Source of the DNA: Fidelibacterota bacterium
Lineage (GTDB): Bacteria > Fidelibacterota > UBA8477 > JABMPR01
DNA length: 12,769 bases
Assembly: GCA_030596225.1 (NCBI GenBank)
Contig: JAUVKO010000033.1
Location: forward strand, 1 to 12,769
Direction: 5' to 3'
Part shown: one piece after another, positions 1-6,611 of the stretch
How positions within the stretch are numbered: the first letter of the stretch is position 1
How the letters are laid out: every line of letters starts with the position of its first letter
Program-made: the position numbers and the translations under genes
Notes under the pieces: generated by a model
What the model saw: the letters and a program-made list of their open reading frames with translations, nothing else
What the model was told of the DNA's origin: nothing
Databases searched by the model: none

Positions 1-135
1 ACACCTCAAATTTGCACTAAAATTCTGCATCTTTTCCCGTTTTAGTGCACTTAAAATTTTCACCATAGCTACCGCTATGCTTCTAATTGTGAAGCTTCTA
101 AAACGAAAAAATATTTTGGACTTATAGTGCACCTT
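1..135. repeat. Gene-free region with inverted and direct TAGTGCA repeats
   Basis: No coding region is visible. TGCACTAAAA (13-22) is the exact reverse complement of TTTTAGTGCA (40-49), so this segment can form a 10-bp stem with a 17-nt loop. A third, related copy (TATAGTGCACC) lies at 121-131. Between them is a perfect small hairpin, CATAGC-TACC-GCTATG (64-79), nested inside TTCAC (59-63) and GTGAA (89-93). This is seen directly. I do not recognise the family. It could be a dispersed intergenic repeat or the 3' end of a transcript coming from outside the window. Confidence 0.5.
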
Positions 136-152
136 TGAAATACAATTGGTAT

Positions 153-184
153 AAGCTGGAGATTTTACAGCTTTCTCCTTTTTT
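153..184 (+). terminator. Possible plus-strand terminator with two competing hairpins
   Basis: AAGCTG (153-158) pairs with CAGCTT (168-173). An alternative stem, GGAGA (158-162) with TCTCC (174-178), is followed at once by six T residues (179-184). The T tract suggests an intrinsic terminator for a plus-strand transcript entering from the left, but no such gene is visible in the window. The stems are short, so this is tentative. Confidence 0.3.
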
Positions 185-190
185 CAGATA

Positions 191-220
191 TTTTGAAAAG
201 CGACGATTTGAATCGTCGCC
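191..220 (-). terminator. Perfect hairpin, likely terminator of the LptF/LptG unit
   Basis: GCGACGATT (200-208) and AATCGTCGC (211-219) form a perfect 9-bp inverted repeat. Read on the minus strand, the stem is followed by TTTTC, as expected for a modest intrinsic terminator. It lies about 70 bp downstream of the minus-strand permease stop codon. The T run is short, so efficiency is uncertain. Confidence 0.5.
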
Positions 221-239
221 TTATATCACCACAAAATCA

Positions 240-277
240 ATTTAAAACCTTGTGAAGGATTTAGAACCTTCGCAAGG
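240..277 (-). terminator. Second hairpin just after the permease stop codon
   Basis: CCTTGTGAAGG (248-258) and CCTTCGCAAGG (267-277) form an 11-bp stem with an 8-nt loop. On the minus strand it starts about 10 bp after the permease stop and is followed by TTTTAAATT, which fits a terminator. One pair is a C-A mismatch in minus-strand RNA but a G-U wobble in plus-strand RNA, so direction is not certain. Confidence 0.45.
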
Positions 278-287
278 ATCAAGAAAA

Positions 288-1379
288 TTATTTTTTCGAA
301 GTTCGAATAAATAACCAGGTGCCGACTGCGAACAGTACTACATCGCCAAACCATACTGCAAAAGCCGGGTGCATGGAACTGTTATAGGCGATTTTTTGCC
401 CGCCTACAATCAGGAAATAATATATAAAAAGAGCCAGAACACTTTTCCCAACACCTATAGCAAGATTCTCTCTGGTTCCCTGCAAAGCAAAGCTTATTCC
501 CAGGAAGATGACTATGAATCCGGTCATGACAAAAGCCAGTTTGAAATGAAAGTCTACCACCCAGCGGTGGGGGTTAAGCCCCAGCAGCTTTTTCTTTATA
601 ATGAATTCCCTGAGTTGGAAAATATTCATTTCATTAGGTCGAATCTGTTCCTTGCGGATATCTGTGGGTGTCAAAGTAATGGGCAGATCATCCTTAACAC
701 TCATCTCCGAGAATAAAAGTCGTCCCTGGGCATCAAAGCGACGGTTCAGACCCTTACTATTGTGCCAGGCTTGCAGGGAATCAATCCACCTGAGTTGGGC
801 ATAGTCCCAGCGTTCAGTAATTCCAGAGTCTCTATAAGCTAGAATAGAAATATCTTTACCGGTATTGGTGACAACATTATAGGACTTAATAACAATAATA
901 TTCCCATTGAGATCCTGCCTTACAACCTCTTTTAACTTTTTCGGACTCCGAGCAGGTTTCAAAATATTTCGGGTGATCTCTTTATGCTGGTGATTAAAAG
1001 GCATGACCACTAGATTCTGAAATAAAAACTGGAACAGAGTAAAAAAAATCCCTAACAGGAGGAGCGGTCGGGCAATTCTAAACATACTGATTCCGGACGC
1101 TCTCATGGCGGCGACTTCGTAATGTTTATTCAGTGTTCCCAGTGAAAAAACCGTCCCTAATAACATGCTCATGGGTAAAGCCATATCAATGAAATATGGC
1201 AGACTGTAGCCATAGTAGATCAGTACAATATCAAAGCCAGCTCCGGCATCCACAAAATTATCGATCTTTTCCACAAAATCGGCAATGGTGAAGAGGCCTA
1301 TTAGACCGATGAGAACGGTCCACATCGTGGAGAAAAATGCCCGAATCAGGTAACGGTCAATGAGTGAAAAAAAAGCCAA
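288..1379 (-). CDS. LptF/LptG (YjgP/YjgQ) family LPS export permease
   Basis: This 363-residue membrane protein belongs to the YjgP/YjgQ family. These are the inner-membrane permease halves of the LptBFG ABC exporter, which extracts lipopolysaccharide and passes it to the periplasmic Lpt bridge. It has the family layout: three N-terminal membrane segments (about 12-35, 52-78, 100-125), a large periplasmic domain (about 130-270) and three C-terminal membrane segments (about 273-360). The N-terminal DRYLIRAF and the EVAAMRASGISMFRI motif (88-102) are typical. The tail looks more like LptG than LptF, but I cannot decide. The start is TTG. The upstream gene's TAG stop lies in the same frame, only three codons before it, and the next internal ATG is inside the first membrane segment. 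It is probably co-transcribed and translationally coupled with the CNNM-type gene 9 bp upstream. Confidence 0.9.
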   Translation of the reverse strand: MAFFSLIDRYLIRAFFSTMWTVLIGLIGLFTIADFVEKIDNFVDAGAGFDIVLIYYGYSLPYFIDMALPMSMLLGTVFSLGTLNKHYEVAAMRASGISMFRIARPLLLLGIFFTLFQFLFQNLVVMPFNHQHKEITRNILKPARSPKKLKEVVRQDLNGNIIVIKSYNVVTNTGKDISILAYRDSGITERWDYAQLRWIDSLQAWHNSKGLNRRFDAQGRLLFSEMSVKDDLPITLTPTDIRKEQIRPNEMNIFQLREFIIKKKLLGLNPHRWVVDFHFKLAFVMTGFIVIFLGISFALQGTRENLAIGVGKSVLALFIYYFLIVGGQKIAYNSSMHPAFAVWFGDVVLFAVGTWLFIRTSKK

Positions 1380-1388
1380 TCCGTTTCG

Positions 1389-2591
1389 CTAATTGCGCTC
1401 CTGTACGAAAACAGTTTCGATACGGAAGGCTGTTGAAGATGAAATAACGTAGCGATGTGTATCGGTAAGATATTGTTCATTTTTTTGCGGAATGTGTCCC
1501 ATGCTCTCAATTAAGAAGCCAGCCAGGGTTTCATATTCACCAGGTGGAAGACTGAAATCATATTGCTCATTGAGGAAATCGATCTCAGCATTGCCCTTGA
1601 TCAGGAGACCTTGTTCCAAAGTCTGGACCGGTGAGTCTTCTTCATCAAAAGCATCTGTAAATTCACCAAATAACTCCTCTGAAAGATCTTCCATGGTGAT
1701 AAGTCCCGCAGTACCACCATACTCGTCAATAACAATGGCTATGGACAGGCTTTTAGTTTGCAGATCTCCTAGAAGTTCATCAGCCGCTTTAGTCTCAGGT
1801 ACGAAATAAGCTTCGCGTATGACTTCGCGTAACTCAGTAGCCCCTCTGAAAATATCATGTAGAAAGACAATCCCCTTAATATCATCGATGGTCTCTTCAT
1901 AGACGGGCAGCTTTGAATAACCGGATTCCATAAAGACTGTTTCAACCTCTCCCATGTTGAAATCTATGGAAACAGATGTCATATCCGTGCGTGGAGTCAT
2001 GACTTCGCTGATATAAGTGTTTTTAAAGGTAAAAATGCGAGCAATAGTCTGGCGCTCATGAATGTCAACTCCACTCTCTTGGCGAGGGTCATTAAAAAGG
2101 AGATGCAACTCTTCTGAATCCAGATTGGTTTGACTTTCCACCTTATCACTTCGGAGAATATGCTTACGATAAAAGTTCAGAAGGACAGTAAAGGGGTAAA
2201 GGATAATTTCAGCAATACGGATGAAGCGACCAAAGAATAACATGGAAACATTGGGAAATTCACGAAAAAGGGTCTTGGGAATGATCTCCCCAAAGATCAG
2301 AACACTCACTGAAATGATCAAGAGGATCAAACCCTCATAAGGAATGACCTGAATCAACATAACAGTAGCAAATGAAGTGGTCATGATGTTGGCGATATTA
2401 TTGCCCACAAGGGTTGCTGTAAGGTATTTCTCCGGTTCCTGACTGGCTTTCATGGCTGAGGCTGAGCCTTTGACTGCCCGGCGTTGCCAAACCTCCAGTT
2501 GTAGTCGATTAGAGGTCAACAGGGCAATCTCTGCTCCGGCAAAGATGAAGCTGAGAATTAAACCGATAACAGCTAGAGTGATCTCAATCAT
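1389..2591 (-). CDS. CNNM / CorC-HlyC family CBS-domain membrane protein
   Basis: A 400-residue protein with the standard order of this family: an N-terminal DUF21/CNNM membrane domain (about 1-150, with GEIIPKTL at 101-108), a CBS-domain pair (about 195-310, opening with EVMTPRTDM and closing with VIDEYGGTAGLITMEDL) and a C-terminal CorC_HlyC domain (about 323-398). Members bind nucleotides through the CBS pair and are linked to Mg2+/Co2+ efflux or resistance. The older name 'hemolysin' is misleading. Length and motifs suggest a complete protein. It starts at ATG (2589-2591) with no clear Shine-Dalgarno sequence and is first in a two-gene minus-strand unit with the Lpt permease. The related gliding-motility protein GldE shares this architecture, but no other gld genes are nearby. 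The ion specificity cannot be told from sequence. Confidence 0.92.
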   Translation of the reverse strand: MIEITLAVIGLILSFIFAGAEIALLTSNRLQLEVWQRRAVKGSASAMKASQEPEKYLTATLVGNNIANIMTTSFATVMLIQVIPYEGLILLIISVSVLIFGEIIPKTLFREFPNVSMLFFGRFIRIAEIILYPFTVLLNFYRKHILRSDKVESQTNLDSEELHLLFNDPRQESGVDIHERQTIARIFTFKNTYISEVMTPRTDMTSVSIDFNMGEVETVFMESGYSKLPVYEETIDDIKGIVFLHDIFRGATELREVIREAYFVPETKAADELLGDLQTKSLSIAIVIDEYGGTAGLITMEDLSEELFGEFTDAFDEEDSPVQTLEQGLLIKGNAEIDFLNEQYDFSLPPGEYETLAGFLIESMGHIPQKNEQYLTDTHRYVISSSTAFRIETVFVQERN

Positions 2592-2706
2592 ATGGTAGTG
2601 TTTATTAGATTATGGCGGGTGTTCATTTTCACGTTCAACATACAAATAATATAATTTCATTCAAGGGTGAAGGATAGGTTACACTTGAGTTTTCAGTTTA
2701 GCAGAC

Positions 2707-2880
2707 TTTAACCACAGAGCGCGCCAGCTTTCCTTAGTACGAAGTACCTGCCTGCGCGTAGCCGTACAGCCTACGTAGCACTTCGGCGTAGTGGGCCTTC
2801 GGCAAAGGCAGGCGGCGGACAGGTGCGGGCAGGCAAAGGGCGCAGAGAGATTTATTTTGCCACGGATTTTCACAGATGAT
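2707..2880. repeat. Nested intergenic repeat: ACCACAGAG repeat split by a GC-rich module
   Basis: The outer parts (TTTAACCACAGAG at 2707-2719, CGCAGAGAGATTT at 2841-2853 and CCACGGATTTTCACAGATG at 2860-2878) look like one interspersed repeat family with further traces elsewhere in the window. A GC-rich module (about 2723-2839) sits inside. It is built from CCTGCC/GGCAGGC-type inverted segments, the palindromic CTACGTAG, CTTCGG/CCTTCGG tetraloop-like motifs and GTACGAAGTAC. GCGC occurs at both edges (2719-2722 and 2840-2843), which could be a target duplication. No transposase is present. A 64-codon open frame on the minus strand here is composition-driven and not a gene. Confidence 0.6.
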
Positions 2881-2951
2881 GGATGTTTTGTTAAACAGTA
2901 TAGAGTGATATCAATATTTGTAGAAAGGTTTCAATATTGTTGATTAGAACA

Positions 2952-3259
2952 ATGCAAATCATGTATAAATATGGGCAGTTTCTAATTATGCTCTCAGTAT
3001 TATTTTCGTGTAACGAACCACCAGACCCTCCAGACTCCCTCGTCAGAGCAGAGTGTGAGTAGGGTTACATACCTTGTGTATATGACTCAACAGGACTTTG
3101 GTGCATTTTGATGGATACAAATGGTGGCGATCACAAATAGAAGAATTGGACTTAGGATTTTATTTTACCTCACTTTTATTTCAAGATGATAGGGTAATTA
3201 TTACAGGAATTGATGGCTCAACCCGTGAAGCTATAGTAATCATAGGGAAACGAAGTTAG
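2952..3259 (+). pseudogene. Degraded small lipoprotein gene
   Basis: ATG at 2952 opens a 36-codon frame with a hydrophobic signal segment ending in a good lipobox (Val-Leu-Phe-Ser-Cys, Cys at residue 20), followed by a Pro/Asp-rich linker, and it stops at TAG (3060-3062). The same frame continues after the stop with GYIPCVYDSTGLW, then loses coding character. From about 3101 another frame reads coherently for 52 codons, from HFDGYKWWRSQIEELDLGF through DDRVIITGIDGS to GKRS, and ends at TAG (3257-3259). The simplest reading is one secreted lipoprotein of about 100 residues, broken by a premature stop and a frameshift. I do not recognise the family. Sequencing error is an alternative but would have to explain two lesions. 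Confidence 0.6.
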
Positions 3260-3260
3260 T

Positions 3261-3292
<32 letters not shown>

Positions 3293-3377
3293 TATCCCTG
3301 ATTAAAATCAGCTAACAATTGGCGTAATAAAAAAATAGAAGTTTCAATGTCCTGATAGACGATTATTCTATAGGGCT

Positions 3378-4046
3378 ATGAATACATCTTTGCTATCCTC
3401 ATTCTGCAATTCAAGCATGATAGACATCTGGTCCAATGAACAGGACTCAAACCGAAAGCGATTACTGCTCCTGGGGATTCTGGTTATTGCTACAACTCTT
3501 AATGATGAACAAGCGTTGGAAGAATGGTTCCCCAGAAGTGAAGGAGTGCTGGATCAAGTGGCTATCGAAGAAGCAATTCTCCAAACACTATTGTTTGCTG
3601 GTTTTCCCAAGGCCATCGAAGCACTTAAAAAGCTTAGAGAATATTTCCCTCAAACCGGTTCTCGCGTACATGTTTATGATCATCATGCGGCAGGTTATGC
3701 TACCAGCGGGATTGTCTACGGTAAACACCATTCTCGGCTTATTCAAGTTATGGATGAATTACACCCGGATCTTACACGCTGGATGATCGAGGATGGCTAT
3801 GGCCGTGTTCTCTCTCGACCGGGTTTGAGTCTTCAGGATCGTGAGATGGCTGTAGTGGCAACTCTTATGGCATCAGGGATGGTCAGTCAATTTCGGGCGC
3901 ATATTAGGGGAGCTTTGTTTGCCGGTGTTAATATTGATGATATCATTTGGTTTACAAACACCTTCCAGTGTATAATTGCCGCCGACTTAAGAGAAGCTTT
4001 TGAAAAAGTCAGGAATCAAATCCTGACATCTAATAAAGATAAATAA
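3378..4046 (+). CDS. Carboxymuconolactone decarboxylase-like protein with two repeats
   Basis: A 222-residue soluble protein of the CMD/AhpD-like all-helical fold. The C-terminal half is the clearer unit: SLQDREMAVVATLMASG (151-167), then QFRAHIRGALFAGVNIDDI (171-189), with His175 in the family's conserved position. The N-terminal half carries a second, weaker copy (LLLLGILVIATTLNDEQALE, then EEAILQTLLFAGFPKAIEAL at 64-83). This arrangement is known in longer CMD-family proteins. There is no CxxC motif, so an AhpD-type peroxidase reductase role is unlikely. The substrate is unknown, and true lactone decarboxylase activity is not implied. ATG at 3378 has an AGGG only 2 nt upstream. An alternative ATG at 3417 would trim 13 residues. 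It lies 20 bp upstream of murQ on the same strand, so they are probably co-transcribed. Confidence 0.75.
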   Translation: MNTSLLSSFCNSSMIDIWSNEQDSNRKRLLLLGILVIATTLNDEQALEEWFPRSEGVLDQVAIEEAILQTLLFAGFPKAIEALKKLREYFPQTGSRVHVYDHHAAGYATSGIVYGKHHSRLIQVMDELHPDLTRWMIEDGYGRVLSRPGLSLQDREMAVVATLMASGMVSQFRAHIRGALFAGVNIDDIIWFTNTFQCIIAADLREAFEKVRNQILTSNKDK

Positions 4047-4051
4047 GTGGG

Positions 4052-4060
4052 GAGTGAGAT
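4052..4060 (+). promoter_or_regulatory. Ribosome binding site of murQ
   Basis: A purine-rich GGAGTGAG stretch in the 20-bp gap before the murQ ATG serves as its ribosome binding site. It supports the ATG at 4067 rather than an internal Met. Confidence 0.5.
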
Positions 4061-4066
4061 CTTTCA

Positions 4067-4981
4067 ATGACATCTAAACTGGGTAAATTGCTGACTGAAC
4101 AACGTAATCTAAAGAGTATGAATCTGGATTCTGATTCCACTCGCGAGATACTGAAAATCATCAATCAAGAAGATCAAATCATTGCCTCCAGGGTAGCTGA
4201 GCAAATGGATGATATTGAAAAAGCCACGGACCTGGTAGATCTGGCGTTTCAAAATGAAGGACATTTGATCTATGTAGGAGCCGGAACCAGTGGGCGATTA
4301 GGAGTGTTGGATGCCTCAGAGATTCCACCTACCTACAATGCCTGTCCAGAACGGGTGCAGGGCTTTATTGCAGGTGGTGATTCAGCTCTTAGAACTGCAG
4401 TGGAAGGCGCTGAAGACTTTCCTGAAGATGGACGCAAACTGATGGATGAGATAGGCGTGACTGATAAAGATGTAATCATGGGGATCGCCACGAGTGGTGT
4501 AACCCCTTATGTCCTTGGATCTTTAGAACGGGCTAAAGAGATTGGCGCAGCAACTATCTTTTTTACCTGTACAGACAGGAGTCATATCGATATCGATGTG
4601 GATGTACTGATCTCTGTCCCTGTAGGTCCTGAAGTGGTTACCGGTTCAACCAGGATGAAAGCTGGCACCGCCACAAAAATGGTACTTAACCTGATCACAA
4701 CCACAGCCATGATCAAGCGCGGTAAAGTGTATGAAAATCTCATGGTTGATCTGAAAGCCACAAATGTGAAACTGGAAGACCGTGCCCGACGAATCATTTC
4801 TACTATTACAGGATGTAACTATGACGATGCTACTGACCTACTAGCCAGAGCTGATAACTATGTCAAGGTGGCCCTGGTCATGCACAAAAGCAATGCTTCT
4901 GCAGAAGAATGTCAACTATATTTAGATCGCTTTTCAGGCAATGTTCGCTTGGCAATAGATGAACTTGAAAAAGAAACTTAA
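4067..4981 (+). CDS. murQ: N-acetylmuramic acid 6-phosphate etherase
   Basis: A 304-residue cytoplasmic enzyme that cleaves the D-lactyl ether of N-acetylmuramic acid 6-phosphate, giving GlcNAc-6-phosphate and D-lactate in peptidoglycan recycling. The SIS sugar-phosphate isomerase fold (about 50-215) carries the family signature GAGTSGRLGVLDASEIPPTY (71-90). Glu85 matches E. coli Glu83, and Glu116 in VEGAED matches E. coli Glu114, the two catalytic acids. GPEVVTGSTRMKAGTATKM is a second diagnostic block. The C-terminal helical part is present, so length is normal. Its neighbour is a CMD-like protein. No MurNAc kinase (AnmK), MurNAc phosphotransferase or N-acetylglucosaminidase gene is in the window. 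The stop codon is followed within 10 bp by an interspersed repeat. Confidence 0.96.
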   Translation: MTSKLGKLLTEQRNLKSMNLDSDSTREILKIINQEDQIIASRVAEQMDDIEKATDLVDLAFQNEGHLIYVGAGTSGRLGVLDASEIPPTYNACPERVQGFIAGGDSALRTAVEGAEDFPEDGRKLMDEIGVTDKDVIMGIATSGVTPYVLGSLERAKEIGAATIFFTCTDRSHIDIDVDVLISVPVGPEVVTGSTRMKAGTATKMVLNLITTTAMIKRGKVYENLMVDLKATNVKLEDRARRIISTITGCNYDDATDLLARADNYVKVALVMHKSNASAEECQLYLDRFSGNVRLAIDELEKET

Positions 4982-4985
4982 TAAC

Positions 4986-5206
4986 TAACCACAGAGTACA
5001 CGGAGCACACAGAGGATTGAATTAGGTCTGAAAAGAATAATTGCATGGGTAAAGAACAGTTATTAAAATTCAATAAGTTGTCAGGGGTGATCATTTGCGT
5101 GGTAATTGAGGTTCGCAGGAACCTTGGTCTATAAATTATTGGGAAACGGAATTAAGAGGGTTTTACACAATATTTAGCTCTGTGCTCTCTGGGATCTCAG
5201 TGGTTA
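4986..5206. repeat. Inverted pair of ACCACAGAG-type repeats in the murQ downstream gap
   Basis: TAACCACAGAG (4986-4996) continues into an acac/ggag/cacagagg run up to 5015. The other end, 5176-5206, is an inverted, imperfect copy: its reverse complement starts TAACCACTGAG and ends GAGAGCACAGAGCT. The about 160 bp between them are non-coding and contain a perfect small hairpin, AGGTTC-GCAG-GAACCT (5109-5124). The arrangement resembles a non-autonomous element with inverted ends, but two independent repeat copies are equally possible. There is no T tract after the hairpin, so it is not a convincing terminator. Confidence 0.55.
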
Positions 5207-5234
5207 AAAAAAATGAAACCAGGAGAAAATATTA

Positions 5235-6611
5235 ATGAACGTTAATGAATTTATTTTTAGAGAATATGATATCCGCGGGGAAGTAGCTATTGATTTCCAG
5301 GAGGAGGTCGTGGTTGCTTTGGGAAAGGCTTTTGCTACCATTGTAAAACGGCGGGGCGGTAAAAAAATCACTCTGTCAGGTGATATTCGACTGACCACAC
5401 CTCAGTTAAAAGAATATTTTAAGGCGGGAGCTTTGTCCACCGGTATAGACGTCATGGATATTGGGATCTTGCCAACACCGGGAAATTATTTTTCTGTCTT
5501 CCATTTTGATGATGTGGATGGTGCCTGCCAGATTACCGGTTCTCACAATCCACCGGAGTTCAACGGTTTCAAACTCACTTACGATCAACTGGCCTTTTTT
5601 GGTCAGGATATTCAGGACATGCTTGCGCTGATTCGAAACAATGATTTTGAACTGGGTGAAGGAACTGCCACAGAATACAACTTACTGCCGGAATACGTTG
5701 ACAATGTTATCAAGGGAATCGATCTCAAGCGCCCCATGCGCATTGTGGTGGACTCCGGGAATGCCGCAGCTGCTCTTTGTGCCGTTGAAGTATATGAGGC
5801 ACTTGGCTGTGAAGTAACAGCTCTGTATTGTGATGTGGATGGGACCTTTCCCAATCATCACCCGGATCCCACTGTTGCTGCGAATCTTAAGGACATCCAG
5901 GATGAAATTAAGCGGGGAGGTTATGATGTTGGACTCGCCTTTGATGGAGATGCAGACCGTCTGGGTGTCATTGATGAAAAAGGGAATGTTGTTTGGGCTG
6001 ATTATCAAATGATCCTGTTTGCCCGGGATGTGATCAAGTCCAAGGATGATAAGATCATCTTTGATGTGAAGTGTTCACAGGCTCTGGAAGAAAAGATAAC
6101 TGAGTTTGGCGGCACACCAGTGATGTACAAGACCGGACATTCTCATATAAAAACGCATATGAAAAAGCTCAATTCGCCCTTTTCCGGGGAGATGAGTGGT
6201 CACCTCTTTTTCGCTGACCGGTATTTTGGATTTGACGATGCCATTTACAACGGTGGACGGATGCTTGAATTGCTTTCCAAAACTGATCGTCCGCTTTCAG
6301 AATTGGTCGATGAACTTCCCAAATATCATTCAACCCCGGAGATCAGACTAACCTGCAATTCTGATTCTGAGAAATTTGAGATTGCTGAAAGCGCAGCCGA
6401 ATATTTCAAAGCTAACTACGATTGTATTGATGTGGATGGTGTCCGTATCCGTTTCGGAGATGGCTGGGGATTGGTAAGGGCATCCAACACACAACCTGTT
6501 TTAGTGGTGCGTTTTGAAGCCAAGACTAAAGAACGCATGGAAGAGATTCAAAACATTGTTATGAGTAAAATTGAGGAGTTTGGCGAGGTACGCCTTGACG
6601 AGGGACATTAA
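5235..6611 (+). CDS. Phosphomannomutase / phosphoglucomutase
   Basis: A 458-residue alpha-D-phosphohexomutase that interconverts the 1- and 6-phosphates of mannose and/or glucose, feeding nucleotide-sugar and envelope polysaccharide synthesis. All four domains are visible. REYDIRG is at 9-15. The phosphoserine loop TGSHNPPEFNGFKL is at 101-114 with catalytic Ser103. The metal loop DGDADR is at 237-242. The sugar-recognition loop GEMSGH is at 318-323. The C-terminal phosphate-binding loop is RASNTQP (416-422). GEMSGH and total length fit the bifunctional PMM/PGM (AlgC-like) group rather than phosphoglucosamine mutase. The ATG is preceded by AGGAG (5221-5225) with about 9 nt spacing. Its last 17 bp overlap the start of the isopentenyl isomerase gene, so translation is probably coupled. 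Sugar preference is not decided by sequence. Confidence 0.94.
   Translation: MNVNEFIFREYDIRGEVAIDFQEEVVVALGKAFATIVKRRGGKKITLSGDIRLTTPQLKEYFKAGALSTGIDVMDIGILPTPGNYFSVFHFDDVDGACQITGSHNPPEFNGFKLTYDQLAFFGQDIQDMLALIRNNDFELGEGTATEYNLLPEYVDNVIKGIDLKRPMRIVVDSGNAAAALCAVEVYEALGCEVTALYCDVDGTFPNHHPDPTVAANLKDIQDEIKRGGYDVGLAFDGDADRLGVIDEKGNVVWADYQMILFARDVIKSKDDKIIFDVKCSQALEEKITEFGGTPVMYKTGHSHIKTHMKKLNSPFSGEMSGHLFFADRYFGFDDAIYNGGRMLELLSKTDRPLSELVDELPKYHSTPEIRLTCNSDSEKFEIAESAAEYFKANYDCIDVDGVRIRFGDGWGLVRASNTQPVLVVRFEAKTKERMEEIQNIVMSKIEEFGEVRLDEGH

Noticed and set aside
369..716. Plus-strand open frame of 115 codons opposite the permease
   Set aside because: Antisense shadow of the well-supported LptF/LptG gene with no recognisable domain.
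2679..2873. 64-codon minus-strand open frame over the nested repeat
   Set aside because: It consists of palindromic GC-rich repeat sequence with Cys/Arg-rich, low-information translation. Such frames arise from repeat composition.
5109..5124. AGGTTC/GAACCT hairpin as murQ terminator
   Set aside because: Perfect stem but no following T tract, and it lies about 130 bp after the stop inside repeat-bounded sequence.
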